Shown one piece after another: positions 17,397 to 26,604 of a DNA stretch of 64,000 nt. Each line of letters begins with the position of its first letter. Positions within the stretch are counted from its first letter, which is position 1. A program made the translations under genes and the position numbers. Source of the DNA: Natronoplasma sp964602715 (GTDB taxonomy: Archaea > Thermoplasmatota > Thermoplasmata > Halarchaeoplasmatales > Halarchaeoplasmataceae). The stretch lies in contig CAZRSB010000004.1 of assembly GCA_964602715.1 (NCBI GenBank), positions 1 through 64,000 on the forward strand, given 5' to 3'. The notes below the pieces were generated by a model. That model saw only the letters and a program-made list of their open reading frames with translations, ran no database searches and was not told the DNA's origin.

Positions 17397-20300
17397 TCAA
17401 TCAAACTCGTCTATCTTCGTTTTTGCTTTCTGAATCCAGTGCTTCATTCCCTTCTCTTTGAACATCTCAAGGGCATCTTTAAGATAACTAAAGGATTCTT
17501 CGATATCCTCTTTTTCAAGGTACAGGACACCGATCTCAAAAAGGGTCACAGGATACTCGATAGGATCAACTCCCTTTAATAAATCTTCAGATCTGAATAG
17601 CTCTTTTTCGGCCTTTTCATATCTCTCTTTATTCCGATATAATTTGCCGCTCACTCTTCTACATATACCCTCTATAAGGTTATTTTCCACTTCTTGAGAT
17701 AATTCTATCGCTTCATTCATCTTTTCTTCAGCTCGATCGATGTTTCCTCGAAGCAAGTCTATCTCAGCGATAGAAGACAAAGTTGAAGCTACTTCAGCTT
17801 CTTCTGCAACGTTTTCATAAAGCCGTTTAGCTTCTTGAAACTTTTCTAAAGCCTTATCTAACTGACCATCTAATAGTAGTACTTTTCCAAGCCCTTCAAG
17901 AGCCCAAGCAGTTCTAAATTTTACATTAGCACCCCTATATATTTCTAGGGCATCTTGATGATGTTCTAATGCTGTTTCTAATTCACCCATTTTCCGATAG
18001 GCTATGGCCATATTATTCAAACATCTAGCGATACCATTTTGACTGCCTACTTTCTCTTCAATAGATTTTGACTTTTGAAAATGATCTAAACCCTTTTTAA
18101 ATTCGCCTCTATCTCTGTATATATCTCCTAAATTATTGTGAGCTGTAGCCATCCCTATTATATCTCTTCTCATCTCACAGTTCTCTAAACCTTCTTTGAA
18201 ATACTCTTCAGCTTCGTCAAATTCACTTTGATACATCTTAACTAAACCTAAATTATTCAAAGAAGATATCAACCTTTCATCTTCATCTAGATCTTTCCAG
18301 ATGTCTATAGCTTTCTTAAAATGTTTAGTTGCTTCTTCCATTTCTCCTAGATGATATTTTAAGGAACCAAAATCATGATGTGAACCTGCGATCAATTTTT
18401 TGTCATCGATTTTAAATGCCAATTGTTTCTCTTTTTCAAAAAGCTCCTCAGCATTATCGAGATCTCCTCTCTGTAGAGTAGACCATGCTTTTTGACCTAA
18501 CAATTTACAGACCTCGCTTGAATATTGCTCCTTTTCTTCTTCTGAATCGACTAGTTCCAACCCCTTTTCTACTATATCTATAGTTTTGTCTAGTTCTCTC
18601 TTCTCCCAATGTGAGTTAGATATCTTTCGATAAATTCTTAGCTCTGTCTCTTTCTCTATCTCTTTTTCTAAAATTGAGCGATAAGTTTCATTTGATTTTT
18701 CATACTCCCCGATTAACTTATACGTATCTCCTAAGCTCTCTAAAATATCTATAACCTGTTTATCATCGGATTGTTTCGCCATTTTTAAAGCCCTTTTATA
18801 CATCTCAATTGCATCTTTCTGGGCAAAACTTTTTTTGGCATTTTCGCTTGCTTTGAGGTAATAATCCAAAGCCTGGTCTATATTTTGTGCTTTCTCATGA
18901 TGTCTGCCTAGATCTGAATACCACTCTTCCAATTCATGGTCATATAGCTTCTCTATATTGTTAGCTACTCTCTTATGAAGAAGTTTCTTTTTCAACCTCT
19001 TGATATCTTTGTAAACAGTTTGCTTTATTAGCTCATGAGAAAAGTAAAATTTCTCCCCTTCTGTATCCTCATCCCACAATTGGTTACCCATCAGCATGTC
19101 TATATGATCTAAAAGATCTATCTCGTCTAGGTCCATCGTTTTAGCAAGAAGATCAAAAGGTATCGGATCACCTATCACGCTGCCAATCTCTACCACCTTC
19201 ACAGTTTCATCATCCAATCGGTTCACTCTTCTTTCAATTACGTTGTGAACCATCTCTGAGACAGAGATGTCACTTTCATCACTAGGATACAGATCCTTTT
19301 TAGGATCTAGAATTTTCTCTTCGAGCATCTGCCTCAAACTCTCCTTTATGAAGAGCGGATTACCCTCTGTTTTTTCATGGATCCTTTCAATAAAATAATC
19401 CGGGACTTCTTCAGTACCTAAAAAACACTTAATGGTTTCTTCAGTATCTTCATATCTTAAAGGTTCGAGTTTGATCTTTTTTGATTTTCTTTTTCTAGTC
19501 AATCTATTCATCATCTCTATTAAATGATGATCTTCAGAGACATCTTCGGGTCGATAGGCTCCTATAAATAAAACTGGATCCCCATCCAATTTATCGTTCA
19601 TATAGGCTAAGATATCCAATGTTGCTTCATCTACCCACTGGAGATCATCCAAAAATACAACTAATGGTTTTTTTTCGGCGATCTCTTTTATGTACTTCGT
19701 GGTTTCATAGAAAGTCTCTTTCTTCTTAGCATCGAATAATCTTTTATCCTGAATACTCTCTTCATCCTTGCCAGGACCTATGAACGCCATTCCAGCTGTT
19801 TCTTGTTTTCTTGTCATACCTTCTATAAACTCACTAAAAGCTTCCTTAAAAGGAAGATAAGGATCAGATAGCTCACTTTGACAAGTACCCATCAAAAATT
19901 CAAATCCTAACTCCTGAGCGAAGGGCTTCAATTTAGATACAAGGGAAGTTTTTCCTATCCCAGCTTCGCCCTCTATGAAGATCGTTTTTCCACCCTCTTG
20001 TTTGACTTCTTTGAGATTCTCATTAAGTTCTATCTGCTCTTCTTTCCTACCTACAAATACTTCTATATCATTCTCTAATTCTTTAAGATTTATAATACCT
20101 TCTTCATCGATAGTGCTCAAACCTTTAACTATAGGATTTCTCCCACCGATATGATTATTAATCTTTTTAACGGGCATCTCTTTTTCTCCATCCTCAGTCA
20201 ACAATGTCACATACTCTTCTTTTATCGATTTCCAAAATTCGGTCTCGCTCTGTTTACCTTTTTTTGTCAGAAAATAAACATTTCTCTTTTTATCTGAATT

Positions 20301-20501
20301 TATAACAAATCTTATATCTTCCTCTATTAGTCCCTCTTCTTTTATCTCTTTCAGAGTGTTATAAGGTGCGCGTTCGGTTATACCTACTGCTTCCGCTATA
20401 CCTCTTGGCGTTATACAATAAGGCACCTCATCTTCATCCTTATATTCATCATATCCCTGCAGATATGTCAATACCATATCTTTTTCGCTAATTTCAAGCA
20501 T
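17397..20501 (-). CDS. Winged-helix STAND ATPase with TPR tail
   Basis: A 1034-residue putative transcriptional or signalling STAND protein. Residues about 1-80 form a winged helix (ITPRGIAEAVGITERAPYNTLKEI as the HTH, VYFLTKKGK as the wing end). A VFVGRKEE motif then leads into the NTPase with Walker A GEAGIGKT (178-185) and Walker B LVVFLDDLQW (280-289). The C-terminal half is a long TPR superhelix (SLNNLGLVKMYQSEFDEAEEY, AHNNLGDIYRDRGEFKKGLDH). A TTG at 20516 is in frame, but the box AATTAATAAG near 20533-20524 points to the leaderless ATG at 20501. It is the first gene of a tandem pair with the ATPase at 14820-17354. It likely couples a ligand to promoter control. Confidence 0.85.
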   Translation of the reverse strand: MLEISEKDMVLTYLQGYDEYKDEDEVPYCITPRGIAEAVGITERAPYNTLKEIKEEGLIEEDIRFVINSDKKRNVYFLTKKGKQSETEFWKSIKEEYVTLLTEDGEKEMPVKKINNHIGGRNPIVKGLSTIDEEGIINLKELENDIEVFVGRKEEQIELNENLKEVKQEGGKTIFIEGEAGIGKTSLVSKLKPFAQELGFEFLMGTCQSELSDPYLPFKEAFSEFIEGMTRKQETAGMAFIGPGKDEESIQDKRLFDAKKKETFYETTKYIKEIAEKKPLVVFLDDLQWVDEATLDILAYMNDKLDGDPVLFIGAYRPEDVSEDHHLIEMMNRLTRKRKSKKIKLEPLRYEDTEETIKCFLGTEEVPDYFIERIHEKTEGNPLFIKESLRQMLEEKILDPKKDLYPSDESDISVSEMVHNVIERRVNRLDDETVKVVEIGSVIGDPIPFDLLAKTMDLDEIDLLDHIDMLMGNQLWDEDTEGEKFYFSHELIKQTVYKDIKRLKKKLLHKRVANNIEKLYDHELEEWYSDLGRHHEKAQNIDQALDYYLKASENAKKSFAQKDAIEMYKRALKMAKQSDDKQVIDILESLGDTYKLIGEYEKSNETYRSILEKEIEKETELRIYRKISNSHWEKRELDKTIDIVEKGLELVDSEEEKEQYSSEVCKLLGQKAWSTLQRGDLDNAEELFEKEKQLAFKIDDKKLIAGSHHDFGSLKYHLGEMEEATKHFKKAIDIWKDLDEDERLISSLNNLGLVKMYQSEFDEAEEYFKEGLENCEMRRDIIGMATAHNNLGDIYRDRGEFKKGLDHFQKSKSIEEKVGSQNGIARCLNNMAIAYRKMGELETALEHHQDALEIYRGANVKFRTAWALEGLGKVLLLDGQLDKALEKFQEAKRLYENVAEEAEVASTLSSIAEIDLLRGNIDRAEEKMNEAIELSQEVENNLIEGICRRVSGKLYRNKERYEKAEKELFRSEDLLKGVDPIEYPVTLFEIGVLYLEKEDIEESFSYLKDALEMFKEKGMKHWIQKAKTKIDEFD

Positions 20502-20640
20502 CAACGAGTATATCAAGACAATACTTATTAATTTTTAGGTAATATTCTTATAGTTTTAAGTAGCCACATCATAGTAGATATTGTCATTATTCCTGTTTCT
20601 TTCGACGGTGATAACCTTTTTAAACTATGAAAAAATACTG

Positions 20641-22005
20641 ATGTTGATGTCTCTTGAAGATATTACCTCTTATACAAAAGAGGAAGGAGCTGAGTACTGT
20701 GATATCAGGAAAGAAAAATGGAAAGTCACAGAGATAACACTAAAAGATGGAGAACCCGAAAAGATCAGTAGTGGCGAAGAAGAAGGAGCTATGATCAGAG
20801 TTCTTTATGAAAACGGATGGGGTAATGTAGGTACTTCTGATCTACGAAATCTTAAGGAAAAGGCCAAAAGAGCATTGTCTATTGCCAAAAGCAGTAATGA
20901 TTACAAAAAAGAAGATACTGGCATGGCCGACGTGAAAACTTATAAAGAAAATGTTGAGATGCCAATGAAAAAAAATTTTGAAGATATAAGTATAGAAGAA
21001 AGAATATCTTTTTTAAAAGAACTAGAACAAGATATTGATGAGGATTACGTCAGATCAACCGAGATTAGATATAGAGACTTCGTGGTAGAAAAGGAGATAT
21101 ACAATACTGATGGAACTCAAATAACAATGAAAATTCCAAAACTATTCGTTTATCTTATCGTTACGGGTAAAAGTGATACAGTACAGCGGGCAAGCGAAGG
21201 AGTCGGTGGAACTGGAGGATACGAAATTGTTGATCAAGTTCATGAAAAAAAGAAAGTCGTTTTAAAAAGATTGAAAACGCTGTTAGAGGCGGATACCCCT
21301 CCAAGTGGCAGGATGCCTCTTATAATGGATCCTCATCTTACTGGAGTTTTTTCTCACGAAGCTTTCGGGCACGCAGCGGAAGGGGATCTTGTTTCATCAA
21401 ACAACAGCTGTTTATCTGGGAAAATAGGAGAAAAAGTCGCTTCTGACCTCGTAACCATAAGGGATGATCCTACATTCGAGGGTTATGGTTCATTCCCATT
21501 TGACGATGAGGGTACAAAAGCTAAAAATAGAGTTCTGGTAAATGACGGTATCCTAAATGATTTTATCTTAGACAGGGAAAATGCATGGAAACTGGATATG
21601 GAACCTAACGGAGGAGCTAGAGCAGAAGATTTTAGAGTAAAGCCTCTGGTAAGAATGAGTAATACTATCATGGAACCCGGTGATATGAAATTTGAAGAGT
21701 TGGTTGAAAAAGTAGATAAAGGAGTCTACGCCAAATCATCTGGAGGAGGACAGGTAAATACCGGCGAAGGGACTTTTCAGTTCAACGCACAAGAGGCGTA
21801 TCTTATCGAAAATGGAGAGATAATAAAACCTCTTAGAGATGTTAGTTTCAATGGATTTACTTTAGAAACCCTTAAAAACATAACTGGTGTAACTGAAGAA
21901 TTTGGAACTACGATCGGCCATTGTGGTAAAGGACAAACAGCTCCTGTTACCGATGGAGGATCACATGTTTTGGTATCTGAAGTAACAGTGGGTGGTAGAA
22001 AATGA
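20641..22005 (+). CDS. tldD: TldD metalloprotease subunit
   Basis: Zinc-dependent protease subunit of the TldD/TldE (PmbA) heterodimer, which trims unfolded peptides and peptide-derived natural products. The metal site HExxxH is seen as FSHEAFGHAAEGDL, followed by the conserved GYGSFPFDDEGT, and the end GGSHVLVSEVTVGGRK is typical. The open frame starts at a TTG (20581). The TATA-like TTTTTAAA (20617-20624) places the transcript start around 20645, so the ATG at 20641 or, more likely, 20647 begins the protein (455 or 453 residues). It overlaps pmbA by 4 nt (ATGA), so the two subunits are made together. Confidence 0.94.
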   Translation: MLMSLEDITSYTKEEGAEYCDIRKEKWKVTEITLKDGEPEKISSGEEEGAMIRVLYENGWGNVGTSDLRNLKEKAKRALSIAKSSNDYKKEDTGMADVKTYKENVEMPMKKNFEDISIEERISFLKELEQDIDEDYVRSTEIRYRDFVVEKEIYNTDGTQITMKIPKLFVYLIVTGKSDTVQRASEGVGGTGGYEIVDQVHEKKKVVLKRLKTLLEADTPPSGRMPLIMDPHLTGVFSHEAFGHAAEGDLVSSNNSCLSGKIGEKVASDLVTIRDDPTFEGYGSFPFDDEGTKAKNRVLVNDGILNDFILDRENAWKLDMEPNGGARAEDFRVKPLVRMSNTIMEPGDMKFEELVEKVDKGVYAKSSGGGQVNTGEGTFQFNAQEAYLIENGEIIKPLRDVSFNGFTLETLKNITGVTEEFGTTIGHCGKGQTAPVTDGGSHVLVSEVTVGGRK

Positions 22006-23345
22006 AAGAAAAACTCATGGAATGTGTGAAGAAAACCCTCGAAATCTTAGAAAAAAAAGATTTAGCAGGAGACGTTTATGGTATAAGACAGAAAAATCTC
22101 AGATACTCCATCAAAAAGGGAGAGATATCAGACAGTTCTGAGTTTGAGGAGATAGGTATAGGAATCCGTGTTATCAAAAACGGCAAGATAGGATTCGGTT
22201 ATACCACACCAGGAGAAGAAGAAAAGGCCATAAAAAGAGCTGAAGAATTATCGAATATCTCTCCAAAACTAGAGATCGACTTACCAGAAAAGGATGCTGT
22301 ATCCAAGGTAAAAACATATGATAACTCGATAGAAAATATTATACTCGAGGAAGAGGGGGGAGAATTGAGCCAAAAAGTTATCGAGGGAGCAGAGCAGGTA
22401 AATGAAAAAATCATACCTTCAAGAGGAGGAGTGACCTTTATTTCAGAATCGAAGGTGATAGGAAACACAAATGATATCTTACTTAAAGAAAAACACAGTG
22501 GAGTATTACTAGGTATGATGGTAACTCTGCCCGGAGCTGATACTTCGATTACAGCTAGTGAATCTCGTTATTCCCGAAAAAAAGATTTAGACTTTTTAGA
22601 AGTCGGTAAAAGTGCTGGAGATAAAGTGATGTCTTTGGAAAATAAATCTAATATCCCACAAAAAGAAGTACCAGTGGTACTTAATCAGGACGCTTTTTCC
22701 ATGCTGCTTTGGTTCGGATTAGTTCCACCAGTTAACGGTGAGAATGTAAGAAAAGGAAAATCAATTTATGAAGGGATGATCGGGGATAAAGTGGCTTCAG
22801 AGTCAGTTGATATCATCGACGATCCAACCCAGGATTGGGGACCTGGAAGCGGAGCATTTGATGACGAAGGTGTTAAGAGTATAAAAAATCCGATAATAGA
22901 AGATGGAATCCTTAAAAATTTCATGTATGATCTTAAAGAGGCATCGAAAAGCAATACTGAAACCACTGGTAACGGTACTAGAGCTAGTTTTAAAGACCAA
23001 CCAAATATAAGTGACAGAAATATGGTGGTAAGAGGAAGGGACCTTAGCAAGGAAAAACTCATGCCCCAAAAAGGTATTCTAGTAGATGGTGTTATGGGCG
23101 CTCATACTTTGAATCCTTCGAGTGGAGATTTTAGTGTAGTTGCAAATCCTGCCTGGCGTATCGAAAATGGAGAGAAAAAAGGAAGATTAGAAGGATGTAT
23201 GATATCTGGGAACATACATGAAGTGCTTAAATCGATGGAATTGGGGAAAGACTATAAAAAGATCAGGACGGGAATAGGAAGCCGCAGCATAAAAATGGAC
23301 CTTCCTTCAACTAGGATGAACGACGTTACGATATCTGGAAAATAG
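22002..23345 (+). CDS. pmbA: TldE/PmbA protease subunit
   Basis: A 447-residue partner of TldD in the heterodimeric TldDE protease. It has the U62 family architecture with an N-terminal alpha/beta domain and a C-terminal beta-rich domain (DDEGVKS, GNGTRASFKDQPNIS, VMGAHTLNPSSGDFSVVANPAW). As in other PmbA proteins the HExxxH zinc motif of TldD is absent, and the matching stretch reads LNQDAFSMLLWFGLV. The ATG overlaps the tldD stop in ATGA, showing translational coupling. It lies 41 bp before the gamma-glutamylcyclotransferase gene on the same strand, which may share the transcript. Confidence 0.94.
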   Translation: MKEKLMECVKKTLEILEKKDLAGDVYGIRQKNLRYSIKKGEISDSSEFEEIGIGIRVIKNGKIGFGYTTPGEEEKAIKRAEELSNISPKLEIDLPEKDAVSKVKTYDNSIENIILEEEGGELSQKVIEGAEQVNEKIIPSRGGVTFISESKVIGNTNDILLKEKHSGVLLGMMVTLPGADTSITASESRYSRKKDLDFLEVGKSAGDKVMSLENKSNIPQKEVPVVLNQDAFSMLLWFGLVPPVNGENVRKGKSIYEGMIGDKVASESVDIIDDPTQDWGPGSGAFDDEGVKSIKNPIIEDGILKNFMYDLKEASKSNTETTGNGTRASFKDQPNISDRNMVVRGRDLSKEKLMPQKGILVDGVMGAHTLNPSSGDFSVVANPAWRIENGEKKGRLEGCMISGNIHEVLKSMELGKDYKKIRTGIGSRSIKMDLPSTRMNDVTISGK

Positions 23346-23386
23346 GCAAGGAGAGAATTCAACTAAAAACAAAAAGGTGTATAGCT

Positions 23387-23872
23387 TTGGAGGAATTTAT
23401 AGAGTATTTTGCCTTTGGAAGTAATCTTCATATAGGCCAGATGAAAGATAGAGGTATAGAGATAATAGAAACTGAAATAGCTCAACTTCCCGGATGGAAA
23501 TTAGCCTTTACCATATACTCAAAAAATTGGGGAGGTGGTGTGGGAGACATAGTACCTTGTTCCAACGACAAAGTAGAAGGCGTTATTTACACTATACACA
23601 AAAAAGGTCTAGAAAAATTAGATCACTATGAAGGACGTGACATCAAAAATGAAATGGATATAGGAATGTACAGAAGGCAGCACATTCCCGTAAAAACAAA
23701 AAAAGGATGGAAGACCGTACTTACTTATACCGTTAATCGGACTCCTGAGTACAAAAAACGGTCATGTATAAAACCATCTTCAGAATACTTAGACACGATC
23801 ATAAAGGGTGCTGTAGAACATAATTTGAGCGAAGATTACATCGAGCGATTAAAAAATATAAAATGCAGATGA
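23387..23872 (+). CDS. Gamma-glutamylcyclotransferase family protein
   Basis: A 161-residue GGCT-like protein (BtrG/AIG2 fold) that would release 5-oxoproline from gamma-glutamyl compounds. The N-terminal YFAFGSNLHIGQM is the substrate loop, and the catalytic Glu lies in LDHYEGR, followed by YRRQHIPV strands. The start is TTG at 23387 with AAGGTG at 23374-23379, 7 nt upstream; no ATG fits without losing the FGSN motif. It lies downstream of tldD-pmbA and may continue peptide and amino-acid turnover. The exact substrate is unknown. Confidence 0.87.
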   Translation: MEEFIEYFAFGSNLHIGQMKDRGIEIIETEIAQLPGWKLAFTIYSKNWGGGVGDIVPCSNDKVEGVIYTIHKKGLEKLDHYEGRDIKNEMDIGMYRRQHIPVKTKKGWKTVLTYTVNRTPEYKKRSCIKPSSEYLDTIIKGAVEHNLSEDYIERLKNIKCR

Positions 23873-23885
23873 GCGCACAATTAAG

Positions 23886-24119
23886 TTAGCATTGATCTCC
23901 TATTTTTTTCACTGTTATTTCAATAGAAGATACATTAGTTTTTCCGCCTTCATCATTTTCGATTTTTTCAATGTCTGTTATTATTTCAGTTATCTCTAGA
24001 CCTTCCATGAAACGGTTCTTAGTTATCTCTGCCACATCTACTGCTTTGCTGATAGCTCTTCCTCTTGCTTTTATAACCACCTCATCACTACCACTGTTGA
24101 ACTGTGTCATCAGAGCCAT
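23886..24119 (-). CDS. albA: Alba-family DNA/RNA-binding chromatin protein
   Basis: Small chromatin or RNA-binding protein. FNSGSDEVVIKARGRAISKAVDVAEITKNRFM is the diagnostic Alba core, with beta3-beta4 at EITEIITDIEKI and SSIEITVKK. On the minus strand, GAGGGG (24133-24128) lies 8 nt before the ATG at 24119, giving 77 residues that start at MALMTQF. That form lacks beta1 and the KKP segment that binds DNA. The frame stays open to a TTG at 24161, adding NNLLISLVRGVNV, which partly aligns with the missing segment but still lacks the paired lysines. So the start is uncertain and the N-terminus is divergent either way. It is co-transcribed with the 57-residue gene just upstream. Confidence 0.8.
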   Translation of the reverse strand: MALMTQFNSGSDEVVIKARGRAISKAVDVAEITKNRFMEGLEITEIITDIEKIENDEGGKTNVSSIEITVKKIGDQC

Positions 24120-24167
24120 AACATTAACCCCTCTAACTAAACTAATTAATAAATTGTTCAATAAAAA

Positions 24168-24341
24168 TCATCTAAATAGCTCTTCATCCTTGAGTTTAAA
24201 AATACGGCCAATACATTCTTCAAGATGCTGATCGTCGATACTCTCCTCCGCTCTTTTAAGACATTCTAAAAAGGGTTCCTCGGAAGACCCCTCCTGAACT
24301 TCACCAATACTGCGAGAAACAACTATTTCTTTTTCCAACAT
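24168..24341 (-). CDS. Small acidic protein upstream of alba
   Basis: A 57-residue predicted soluble protein (MLEKEIVVSRSIGEV, then an acidic helix-rich part with two cysteines, ending KLKDEELFR). No family is recognised. The frame opens at 24401, but the upstream part covers the promoter region. The ATG at 24341 has GGTGG 7 nt upstream and follows the 20-bp palindrome at 24357-24376. Its stop is 6 nt before the alternative TTG of alba, so both belong to one transcript. It may be a partner or regulator of Alba, or a leader peptide. Confidence 0.5.
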   Translation of the reverse strand: MLEKEIVVSRSIGEVQEGSSEEPFLECLKRAEESIDDQHLEECIGRIFKLKDEELFR

Positions 24342-24356
24342 TTGGGGCCACCATTG

Positions 24357-24376
24357 GTATAGTTGTGCAACTATAC
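24357..24376 (-). promoter_or_regulatory. 20-bp palindromic operator of the alba operon
   Basis: GTATAGTTG-TG-CAACTATAC, a perfect 9-bp inverted repeat with a 2-nt centre, 15 bp upstream of the ATG at 24341. On the minus strand it follows the TATA-like TTTATGTATA (24390-24381), so it should cover the transcription start. This is a typical repressor position. An RNA hairpin in the 5' leader is the alternative reading. Confidence 0.6.
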
Positions 24377-24473
24377 AAGTATACATAAAGTTTATGGTCA
24401 TATAACAAAGTCACTAAATTGGGAAAAATAAAAATAATTTTGATAGATATCATACATCTAATAGGGGATTCTA

Positions 24474-24911
24474 CTGATCAGAATAGCAAAAAATAAGGAT
24501 TTAGAAAAAATACAAGAGATAGCCTCTATTTCTTTAAAAGAGGTATATAAGAGAGAGGTTTTCATCATAATCAAAGAGCTTTTTGAAAAAGGATTTCTTG
24601 TCCATCAAGTCAATGATCAAATTACCGGCTTTATATGTGGTATCGACGTAGATAAAAAAACTTATAGGGTACTGATGTTAGCTGTTCATCCTAAATTCAG
24701 AGATCAGGGAATTGGAAGTGAACTGCTTGAAGGTTTTATCGACGTTTGTGCATCGAATGGAGCAGACAAAATAACTTTAGAGGTCAGAAAAAGTAGTGAA
24801 AGGGTTATAAGATTCTATCAAAAAAGGAATTTTCAGATAGTTGAACACCTTGAAGATTTTTATACAAACGGAGAAGATGCATACAAAATGATGAGGGTAT
24901 TAGACGGTTAG
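24474..24911 (+). CDS. GNAT N-acetyltransferase with CTG start
   Basis: A 145-residue RimI-like acetyltransferase that transfers acetyl from acetyl-CoA to an amine (protein N-terminus or small molecule). The acetyl-CoA loop is VHPKFRDQGIGSELLEGF (Q-x-x-G-x-G), with the C-terminal RVIRFYQKRNFQIV strand/helix also typical. The first ATG (24675) would remove half of the fold. Upstream the frame stays open to a TAG at 24462, and CTG at 24474 gives the canonical opening (L/M)IRIAKNKDLEKIQEI. GGGG at 24464-24467 stands 6 nt before it. So a CTG start is the best reading. It is monocistronic; the DUF885 gene downstream has its own promoter. Confidence 0.8.
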   Translation: MIRIAKNKDLEKIQEIASISLKEVYKREVFIIIKELFEKGFLVHQVNDQITGFICGIDVDKKTYRVLMLAVHPKFRDQGIGSELLEGFIDVCASNGADKITLEVRKSSERVIRFYQKRNFQIVEHLEDFYTNGEDAYKMMRVLDG

Positions 24912-24972
24912 AACTATTGATAGAGATAGTAAATGAGAAAAGTTATTAAATAAATGAAGATTTTTAACATGA

Positions 24973-26604
24973 ATGAATATCATGGATCCTAATAAAGAAT
25001 TTAAAGAATTTGAAGAAAAAGTTTTCCAATCGATCATTGAAAGGAATCCTATCCTTGCTACTCATCTCGGCAAACACGAATATGATGACAGACTCCCTGA
25101 TGCAACAAAAAAGAAGCATCTTAAGGACATCGAACTTTCTGAAAAATGGTTGGAAGAATTAAAAAACTTTGACAACGAAGAGCTTAATGAAGAGAACCAA
25201 ATCGCGAGAGATATCGGTCTCCATATATTATCCTTAAGATTGTTTTCTTTAGAAGATTTAAGGCAGTGGGAACGTGCCCCAAATGCTCCGCCTACTATTG
25301 GAAGTTCTATTTTTCCACTCATCCGTAGAGAATTTGCCCCCTTAGAAGAAAGACTCGAAAGTATAATTTCTAGGATAGAGGAAGTTCCAAGGATGCTTGA
25401 AGATGAAAAAAAGAGATTGGAAAATCCTGTAAAATTATGGATCGACATGGCAATAGAATCCGCTGAACAGTTACCTATACTTTTCAAATTGGTACAGATG
25501 ATGGCGAAAGAAGAAGGTTTCGAAGAAGAAAAGCTGAGCAGAATAAGAGAGGTAACATCTAAAGCAGACGAAGCTCTAGAAGAATATATAGAATGGCTTA
25601 ATAATCAAAAAACAAAAGCTCAAGACGAATTTGCTATAGGTGAGGAAAAATTTAATGAGTTATTAGAAAAAAGGGAACTTGGATACAATGCTGACGAAAT
25701 ACTAGATATAGGGGAAACATTATTGGAAAATGCACAGGAGGATATGGACAAATATGCTAAAAAAGTCCATCCAACTGGTAATGTTCAAAAAGCTCTAGAA
25801 AAAGTCGAATCAGAAGTCCCAGATGATTTTGAAGAAGCTTTAGAGTGGTATGATATTGGTCTTGAGGATGCAAAAAATTTCGTAGTAGAAAACGATCTTG
25901 TAACAATCCCAGAAAACGAAAACATCGAAGTGACTGAAACACCGGAGTACATGAGGAATATCATACCTTTTGCTGCTTACATACCTCCTGCCAAATTTGA
26001 CGAAGTGAAGAAAGGGATCTATGTAGTAACACCACCAGAAGATGATGATGACCTATCAAATTATTCCTACTGGGACGTAAGGAATACCACAGTTCACGAA
26101 GGCTATCCAGGGCATCATCTTCAGTTAGCTGCGGCAACTACCAATGAAGATATATTTCGCTTATTTTCTCAGGCTACTGAAACTGTTGAAGGGTGGGCCC
26201 ACTACTGCGAAGAGATGATGAAAGAAAACGGATTTGATGATACTCCCGAAGCAAAGCTACTCCAATCAAAAGATATCGTTTGGAGAGCTGCCAGAATCAT
26301 CGTTGATGTCAAATTGAGCACAGGAAAGATGTCCTTCGATGAGGCGGTAAAATATCTCATAGATACCGTAAATATGGACGAAAAGGACGCTAAAAAAGAA
26401 ATCAAGCGCTATACTCAGAACCCAGCCTACCAACTGAGTTATCTTCTTGGAAAACAGATGATCAAAGAGCTGAAAGAGGAAGTTAAACAAGAAATGGGCG
26501 ACGAATTCACCGAGAAATTCTTCCACGATACTATACTTTACGCGGGAAGTGTACCGATAAAATATTTGAGAAAGATATTCGAGAAAAAGATAGAAAGCTT
26601 TTGA
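24973..26604 (+). CDS. DUF885 family metallopeptidase
   Basis: A 543-residue protein of the DUF885 family, zinc-peptidase-like proteins related to M32/M3 folds. The hallmark VHEGYPGHHLQLA (HExxxH type) is followed by ATETVEGWAHYCEEMM, which gives the third ligand Glu. It is strongly helical and acidic, with no signal peptide, so cytosolic peptide degradation is likely. TTATTAAATA (24943-24952) is centred 25 bp before the ATG at 24973, supporting a leaderless start. A U-rich stretch (CCCTCTCTTTCTTTTTT, about 26692-26708) probably ends the transcript. Confidence 0.9.
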   Translation: MNIMDPNKEFKEFEEKVFQSIIERNPILATHLGKHEYDDRLPDATKKKHLKDIELSEKWLEELKNFDNEELNEENQIARDIGLHILSLRLFSLEDLRQWERAPNAPPTIGSSIFPLIRREFAPLEERLESIISRIEEVPRMLEDEKKRLENPVKLWIDMAIESAEQLPILFKLVQMMAKEEGFEEEKLSRIREVTSKADEALEEYIEWLNNQKTKAQDEFAIGEEKFNELLEKRELGYNADEILDIGETLLENAQEDMDKYAKKVHPTGNVQKALEKVESEVPDDFEEALEWYDIGLEDAKNFVVENDLVTIPENENIEVTETPEYMRNIIPFAAYIPPAKFDEVKKGIYVVTPPEDDDDLSNYSYWDVRNTTVHEGYPGHHLQLAAATTNEDIFRLFSQATETVEGWAHYCEEMMKENGFDDTPEAKLLQSKDIVWRAARIIVDVKLSTGKMSFDEAVKYLIDTVNMDEKDAKKEIKRYTQNPAYQLSYLLGKQMIKELKEEVKQEMGDEFTEKFFHDTILYAGSVPIKYLRKIFEKKIESF

